A stretch of DNA of 39,664 nucleotides from a virus. Under the pieces are notes generated by a model that was not told the origin of the DNA, did no database searches, and worked only from the letters and a program-made list of their open reading frames with translations. Of this stretch, positions 25,373 through 29,667 are shown piece by piece (position 1 is the stretch's first letter; each line of letters opens with the position of its first letter). Location: positions 1 to 39,664 of IMG/VR virus record IMGVR_UViG_3300038409_000294. The stretch is one strand, 5' to 3'. Made by a program: the position numbers and the translations under genes.

Positions 25373-25654
25373 ATGGCCAAGACGAGCAAGGCGAAGATCA
25401 AAACCCCTCAGAAACGGAAAGTCCAAACAAAGGCTAAGACACCCGGCCCACGCGCCAACAGCAAGCAGGCCCAGCTCATCGAAATGCTCAAGAGCCCGCA
25501 TGGCGCGACGATCGAGGAGATCGTCAAGAAGTTCGACTGGCAGGCGCACACGGTCCGTGGCGCGCTTGCCGGCGCGCTCAAGAAGAAGCTCGGCTTGAAC
25601 GTGCAGTCCGAGAAGGTCGAAGGGCGCGGCCGCGTCTACCGCATCGCTGGCTGA
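25373..25654 (+). CDS. DUF3489 protein, small winged-helix type
   Basis: A 93-residue protein with a very basic N-terminal tail (MAKTSKAKIKTPQKRKVQTKAKTP). A DUF3489 domain follows: SKQAQLIEMLKSPHGATIEEIVKKFDWQAHTVRGALAGALKKKLGL, then a beta wing (VQSEKVEGRGRVYRI). This fold suggests DNA binding. AAGGAG lies 6 nt before the ATG. The gene ends in a strong terminator. Together with the upstream gene it forms a self-contained plus-strand unit in a minus-strand genome. Confidence 0.88.
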   Translation: MAKTSKAKIKTPQKRKVQTKAKTPGPRANSKQAQLIEMLKSPHGATIEEIVKKFDWQAHTVRGALAGALKKKLGLNVQSEKVEGRGRVYRIAG

Positions 25655-25672
25655 ACTGAGCCGAACGCTCAC

Positions 25673-25703
25673 GCGCCGCCGGGTTTACCCCGGCGGCGCT
25701 TTT
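25673..25703 (+). terminator. Rho-independent terminator of the plus-strand unit
   Basis: A perfect 11-bp GC stem (GCGCCGCCGGG with CCCGGCGGCGC, 5-nt loop) is followed by TTTT, 18 bases after the DUF3489 stop. It also separates this unit from the convergent methyltransferase gene that ends at 25709. Confidence 0.88.
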
Positions 25704-25708
25704 GCCGT

Positions 25709-27013
25709 TCATGCCGATACTCTCTCGTTCTTCAGCGCATCGAAGCCGCGGCCATCACCTGCGAGCGTCGCCAAGTTTCCGGTGTGGCGCTGCCAGCGCT
25801 CGATGATGACGTCGCAATAGCGTGGGTCGATTTCCATGGCGAGGCAGACGCGACCAACGGACGCGGCGGCGATCAGCGTCGAACCCGATCCCGCGAACGG
25901 CTCATACACGAGATCGCCCTTGGCGCTGTTGTTCACGATCGGCCGGCGCATGCACTCGACAGGTTTCTGCGTCCCGTGTTCGGTCGCCTCGTCGTTCTCG
26001 CCGGTGGCGATGGTCCAGAGTGTCGATTGGTCGCGGGCGCCCTGCCAGTGGCCGGTCGCGCCCTTTCGCACCGCGTAGAAGCACGGTTCATGCTGCCAGT
26101 GATAATCCCCGCGGGAGAGTACCAGGCGCGGCTTGGCCCATATGATCTGCGCCCTGATCAGGAAGCCGCAAGCTTCGAGACTCTCCGCGACCGTCCGTGC
26201 GTGGATTCCGGAGTGCCAGACATAAGCAACCTCGCCCGGAAACAGGCTCCAAGCTTCTCGCCAATCAGCGCGGTCGTCATTGTTGACCTTGCCAGGCCGC
26301 GCGGTCGAGGAAACACCGGACTCCACTCGCCAGTTGGGATCGTATTCGACACCGTAAGGCGGGTCAGTCACCATCAGGTGCGGATGCGCGCCGTCGAGGA
26401 GACGCCCGACGTCGGTAACAACCGTGGCGTCGCCGCATAGCAGACGGTGCGATCCAAGCAGCCAGAGATCGCCCGGGCGGGTGACCGCCTGGGCGGGCGG
26501 TTCGGGGGCGTCGTCCTCTCCCTCGGCCGTGTCCTCCGTGCCGAGTCCATCGAGCAAGCGATCGATCTCATCCTCGGCAAACCCGAGCAAGGCGAGGTCG
26601 ACGCCATCCTCCTTAAGCCGTTCCAGTTCCGCAGAGAGTACTTCGTCATCCCAGCCGGCGTTGAGCGCAATCCGATTGTCGGCGAGCCGGAACGCGCGCG
26701 CCTGCGCATCGGTCAGGTGCCCGAGCCGAATGACCGGGACCTGCTGCAGACCAAGCCGCTTCGCCGCGACGATCCGGCCGTGGCCGGCGATGAGCACGCC
26801 GCGGTCGTCGACGAGGCACGGGACGTTGAAGCCGAACTCCGCGATCGAGCCGGCAATCTGGGCGACCTGTTCGTCCGGATGGGTCCGCGCATTTGCTGCG
26901 TAGGGCAGGAGCCGGTCGATCGGCCAGAGCTCGACCTGCAGTGCGTCACTCGTCGTCGGGGATTGCGACCCCGCGCGCTCGCGCGACCGCTTCGAAGGTT
27001 TGGCCTTCGCCAT
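25709..27013 (-). CDS. ParB-domain / DNA methyltransferase fusion, DPPY type
   Basis: A 434-residue protein. Residues about 28-115 are a ParB/Srx-like domain (LLPYAANARTHPDEQVAQIAGSI, IAGHGR). An acidic linker joins a beta-class methyltransferase with DPPY (217-220) before FAGSGST (about 374-380). It should methylate adenine N6 or cytosine N4; the DPPY form favours adenine. No restriction enzyme gene is nearby, so it is a solitary phage methylase that may hide DNA from host restriction or mark it. It overlaps the end of a second, similar gene by 68 bases. Its own ATG has no strong ribosome site, so coupling is likely. Confidence 0.9.
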   Translation of the reverse strand: MAKAKPSKRSRERAGSQSPTTSDALQVELWPIDRLLPYAANARTHPDEQVAQIAGSIAEFGFNVPCLVDDRGVLIAGHGRIVAAKRLGLQQVPVIRLGHLTDAQARAFRLADNRIALNAGWDDEVLSAELERLKEDGVDLALLGFAEDEIDRLLDGLGTEDTAEGEDDAPEPPAQAVTRPGDLWLLGSHRLLCGDATVVTDVGRLLDGAHPHLMVTDPPYGVEYDPNWRVESGVSSTARPGKVNNDDRADWREAWSLFPGEVAYVWHSGIHARTVAESLEACGFLIRAQIIWAKPRLVLSRGDYHWQHEPCFYAVRKGATGHWQGARDQSTLWTIATGENDEATEHGTQKPVECMRRPIVNNSAKGDLVYEPFAGSGSTLIAAASVGRVCLAMEIDPRYCDVIIERWQRHTGNLATLAGDGRGFDALKNERVSA

Positions 27014-28337
27014 CGAGTTTCACTGGCTGATCGGGAAAGAGCTTGCGCCACCGACGAAGAGCGACATCGACATATTCGGGAGCGAGCTCGATCGCCCTCG
27101 CTCGCCGGCCGGCTCGTTCCGCAGCGATGATGCTGGTGCCGGACCCGGCAAAAGGCTCGTAGACGACGTCGCGCTCGTTACTGTATGCCCGCATCACGAA
27201 TTCTGGCAGCGCGACCGGAAAGACGGCGGGATGCTCCGTCTCGATTCCGCGCGCCTTGTGCCGCGTGATGCGGATGACGTTGTCGGGGATCCGCGTCTCC
27301 TGGACGCCCTGTCCGGCATGCGTCCATTCCCCGACATGACCATCCTTGTGGCGAATGCCGCCGTGCGTATCGTTGACGTGGCCGGCCCACTTGCAGGGCA
27401 CGATCTTGTTCGGCTTGCGAGCCTTGCGATTGAAGTGGAAGACAATCTCGAAGGCCGGCGCGAGCCGGCCATTCCAATCTCCCGGCAATCCCGGCCCTTG
27501 GTCCCAGACGTAGAATCCAAACCGGCGCCAGCCTTGCTGGCGCATCCAATCGAGCCAGGCTTGCCAATAGGGTTGCCACTCGTTGTCGCGGTGCACGAGG
27601 CCGAGGTTGACCAGAACCTGCGCCGATTCCATGACCGGCAATGCTGCGAACACGCCGCGCATGAGCGCGTCCCAGTCGCCGACGCCACCGGTGGTGTAAT
27701 CGCGCTGGTTGCCGTAGGGCGGCGACGTGAAGACGAGCGCGGCACGCTCGCCACCCATGATGCGCGCTACCGCCGACGAATCGGTGCTGTCGCCGCACAG
27801 CAGCCGATGGTTCCCGATCAGCCAGAGATCACCCGCGCGAGAGATCGGCTCGCGGGGCGGTGCCGGCATCTCGTCGGCGGCGTCCTCGCCGTCACCGTCG
27901 GTGGCCTCGGGCTCATCACCGAGCGGCGCCATAAGCGCGTCCAGCTCGGACAGGGAGAAGCCGGTGAGTTCAAGATCAAAGCCCTCGCCATTCAGCGCAT
28001 GCAGTTCGGATGCCAGCAGCTCCTCGTTCCAGCCGGCGTTGAGTGCGAGCTTGTTGTCGGCGATGACGTAGGCGCGTCGCTGCGCCGGCGTCAGGTGACC
28101 GAGGATGACCACCGGCACCGTGTCGAGGCCGAGCTTGCGTGCGGCAAGGAGCCGCCCGTGCCCGGCAACGATGCCACCCTCGGCATCGACCAGGATTGGA
28201 TTGGTCCAGCCGAATTCGACGATCGAGGCGGCGATCTGCGCCACCTGGTCGTCATCGTGAGTCCGGGCGTTGCGTGCGTACGGGCTCAGCCGGTCGAGCG
28301 GCCAGTGCTCGACCGCATCGGGCAGGCGCGGCGTCAT
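26946..28337 (-). CDS. ParB-domain / DNA methyltransferase fusion, SPPY type
   Basis: A 463-residue paralogue of the following gene. The ParB-like part (residues about 12-110, SPYARNARTHDDDQVAQIAASI, VAGHGR) is close to that of its neighbour. The catalytic half differs: it has TSPPYGNQRDY (205-208 SPPY) and FAGSGTSII near the end. SPPY-type enzymes are often N4-cytosine methylases, although some methylate adenine. Between the motifs is a long target-recognition region (WDQGPGLPGDWNGRLAPAFEIVFHF). The two proteins should therefore modify different sites. It begins below a 340-bp non-coding region with repeated boxes. The ATG at 28337 lacks a clear ribosome site. Confidence 0.88.
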   Translation of the reverse strand: MTPRLPDAVEHWPLDRLSPYARNARTHDDDQVAQIAASIVEFGWTNPILVDAEGGIVAGHGRLLAARKLGLDTVPVVILGHLTPAQRRAYVIADNKLALNAGWNEELLASELHALNGEGFDLELTGFSLSELDALMAPLGDEPEATDGDGEDAADEMPAPPREPISRAGDLWLIGNHRLLCGDSTDSSAVARIMGGERAALVFTSPPYGNQRDYTTGGVGDWDALMRGVFAALPVMESAQVLVNLGLVHRDNEWQPYWQAWLDWMRQQGWRRFGFYVWDQGPGLPGDWNGRLAPAFEIVFHFNRKARKPNKIVPCKWAGHVNDTHGGIRHKDGHVGEWTHAGQGVQETRIPDNVIRITRHKARGIETEHPAVFPVALPEFVMRAYSNERDVVYEPFAGSGTSIIAAERAGRRARAIELAPEYVDVALRRWRKLFPDQPVKLDGEGQTFEAVARARGVAIPDDE

Positions 28338-28678
28338 GTGGTTCGATTCGGCTTGGGTACCGCGGCGGGTGGTAACCGGCTTCGAGTTACCACCCGGGGT
28401 TACCAGGCGCGCCGAGCAGGAAACCCGCGCCGTTGCGCCCCTTTAGGGCACACACGGGCCAACGTCGGGTGGTAACTGGTAACTCAGATTTCTGGGCTGG
28501 CTGTAGCGAAATTCCGGGCCATTGTCCCCCGCATACCATTTGCGCCAGGGAGGACCCGCGACTCGGCCCTGCTGATCGTCGTGCGCGCCTCTCGCGAGCT
28601 TGCCGCGAAACTACACCGCGTCGGCCGATTCCGTCTCGCATAAAAGTGGCTCACACAAAATTGGCTCACACGGCGATT
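28338..28678. other. 340-bp region without a convincing gene
   Basis: The region holds the GGGTGGTAAC boxes (28367-28483) and a doubled TGGCTCACAC at 28647-28656 and 28662-28671. An 84-codon minus-strand reading (28387-28641) has no ribosome site and no family look, so I leave it out. A 23-codon reading (28611-28682) overlaps the stop of the DUF6362 gene; see the findings. Confidence 0.55.
28367..28483. promoter_or_regulatory. Repeated GGGTGGTAAC boxes upstream of the methyltransferase genes
   Basis: A perfect 10-bp inverted repeat, GGGTGGTAAC-(9 nt)-GTTACCACCC, lies at 28367-28395. GGTTACCAGG follows at 28398-28407. GGGTGGTAAC recurs at 28467-28476, directly followed by TGGTAAC at 28477-28483. 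The first copies sit 30 bp upstream of a methyltransferase start. They look like operator sites for a dimeric repressor or for self-control by the ParB-methylases. No good sigma70 promoter could be fixed. Confidence 0.5.
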
Positions 28679-29116
28679 TCATCTTGACAAGATGCGAGCG
28701 CGCTCCATGAACGCGCGCCGCGATGTTTTTGTGCCGACAAAGCGGCCATTGAGCTTCCAGGCGATGAGGCTCAATGCGTATTGCCAGCGGCGCTTTGCCG
28801 TTGCCGGCGCAATGCCGAAGCGCCAACAGATCGGCTTCCACGGCGTGCGCTCGGCGCGTGCCCAGGCGAGCTTCGTGTCATCGGCTTCCAGCCAGCGCAG
28901 CCAGCCGAGCGTCTCCTCCATGCGCGTGATGGCGTCGGGCGATGGCGGTGGGCGTTTCAAGCGCGGCGGTTCTTGCCCGACCAGGTCGCTGAACTCGGTG
29001 AGAACCTTCGGCCACAGCGAATAGTAGCCCTGTATGCGCACGTCGGGCAGACGCTTCATCACGTCGGCCGCTTCGTGCAGTCGCGCTTCCACGCAAGCCG
29101 GCGTCCAATCAGCCAT
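28679..29116 (-). CDS. DUF6362 protein, probable HTH
   Basis: A 145-residue protein with the DUF6362 pattern of rhizobial prophages: an N-terminal helical part (CVEARLHEAADVMKRLPDVRIQGYYSLWPKVLTEFSD), a Pro-rich link (RLKRPPPSPDAITRMEETLGWLRWLEADD), and a C-terminal HTH-like segment (WARAERTPWKPICWRFGIAPATAKRRWQYALSLIAWKLNG). The HTH resembles sigma-factor region 4, so control of late genes is possible but not shown. Its start overlaps the end of the 66-residue gene by 8 bases. Confidence 0.82.
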   Translation of the reverse strand: MADWTPACVEARLHEAADVMKRLPDVRIQGYYSLWPKVLTEFSDLVGQEPPRLKRPPPSPDAITRMEETLGWLRWLEADDTKLAWARAERTPWKPICWRFGIAPATAKRRWQYALSLIAWKLNGRFVGTKTSRRAFMERARILSR

Positions 29117-29309
29117 GGCACGCCTCCTTGTTCGTCGAGCGTTTGCCGTAAAGTTTTCCCCCGAGCTGCCGGATCAGTTCACGCTCCGGCCAGGTGAGAC
29201 GATGATCATCCTCGCTCACCACCAGGATGCCGTGCTCGTGCCAACCCTCACGCTTGACGTCGTCGGGAGGGCGCCGCTCTCCGCCGTATCCTTTGGGCAT
29301 CCACCTCAT
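29109..29309 (-). CDS. Small protein of unknown function
   Basis: A 66-residue, basic and aromatic protein (MRWMPKGYGGERRPPDDVKREGWHEHGILVVSEDDHRLTWPERELIRQLGGKLYG). The ATG at 29309 overlaps the stop of the TSCPD gene (ATGA) and has GAGGCG upstream; its end overlaps the next gene by 8 bases. This packing and the ribosome site support a real gene. Small proteins with a WxERELIRQLG segment occur next to DUF6362 in related prophages as I recall; the function is unknown. Confidence 0.7.
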   Translation of the reverse strand: MRWMPKGYGGERRPPDDVKREGWHEHGILVVSEDDHRLTWPERELIRQLGGKLYGKRSTNKEACHG

Positions 29310-29623
29310 GGCTGCGCCTCGCGGGCGATGAGGTCGGCGAGCGCACCGATGATCGAGGCGGGTGTCTTGCCGTCGCCAAGCCGTCCCATGCTCGCAGCGA
29401 GCGCGGTGGGCTCGACGCCGTGCTGAAGCAGGAGCGACAGCGCGATGCAGGCATCGTCGAGGATGCCGTCCATGGCGGAGCCGACCTTGGCGCCATGCGT
29501 GAACACTTCGCCGATGCGGTCGGTGTTCGGATCGAAGCCGACCGTCACCGAATACGACCGGCAGTCGTGCACGAGCCGGGTCGTGAGGCTGGGCCGGCGA
29601 TTGGGAAGACGCTGCCGGCTCAT
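29306..29623 (-). CDS. TSCPD-domain protein (ribonucleotide-reductase-associated domain)
   Basis: A 105-residue protein with the TSCPD signature found at the end of class II ribonucleotide reductases and as stand-alone phage proteins: YSVTVGFDPNTDRIGEVFTHGAKVGSAMDGILDDACIALSLLLQHGVEP, then LAASMGRLGDGKTPASIIGALADLI. Stand-alone copies have no proven role; a link to nucleotide reduction is only inferred. It sits downstream of the primase, from which a 15-codon ORF separates it, and overlaps the next gene by 4 bases. Confidence 0.82.
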   Translation of the reverse strand: MSRQRLPNRRPSLTTRLVHDCRSYSVTVGFDPNTDRIGEVFTHGAKVGSAMDGILDDACIALSLLLQHGVEPTALAASMGRLGDGKTPASIIGALADLIAREAQP

Positions 29624-29667
29624 GGCGCGCCTCCGTGAATCAATCCAGTGTCGAGGGTGCGCGCCAT
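29620..29667 (-). CDS. 15-residue bridging micro-ORF after the primase gene
   Basis: The reading MARTLDTGLIHGGAP exactly fills the gap between primase and TSCPD genes. Its ATG shares a base with the primase stop (TGATG) and its stop overlaps the next ATG (ATGA). AAGGGGG lies 7 nt upstream. It is probably a translational bridge; whether the peptide itself matters is unknown. Confidence 0.35.
   Translation of the reverse strand: MARTLDTGLIHGGAP

Noticed and set aside
25037-25672. 211-codon minus-strand frame opposite the DUF3489 unit
   Set aside because: The plus-strand genes have ribosome sites, a known domain and a terminator; the opposite frame has none.
28387-28641. 84-codon minus-strand frame upstream of the methyltransferases
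   Set aside because: No ribosome site, odd composition, and it runs through the repeated GGGTGGTAAC boxes.
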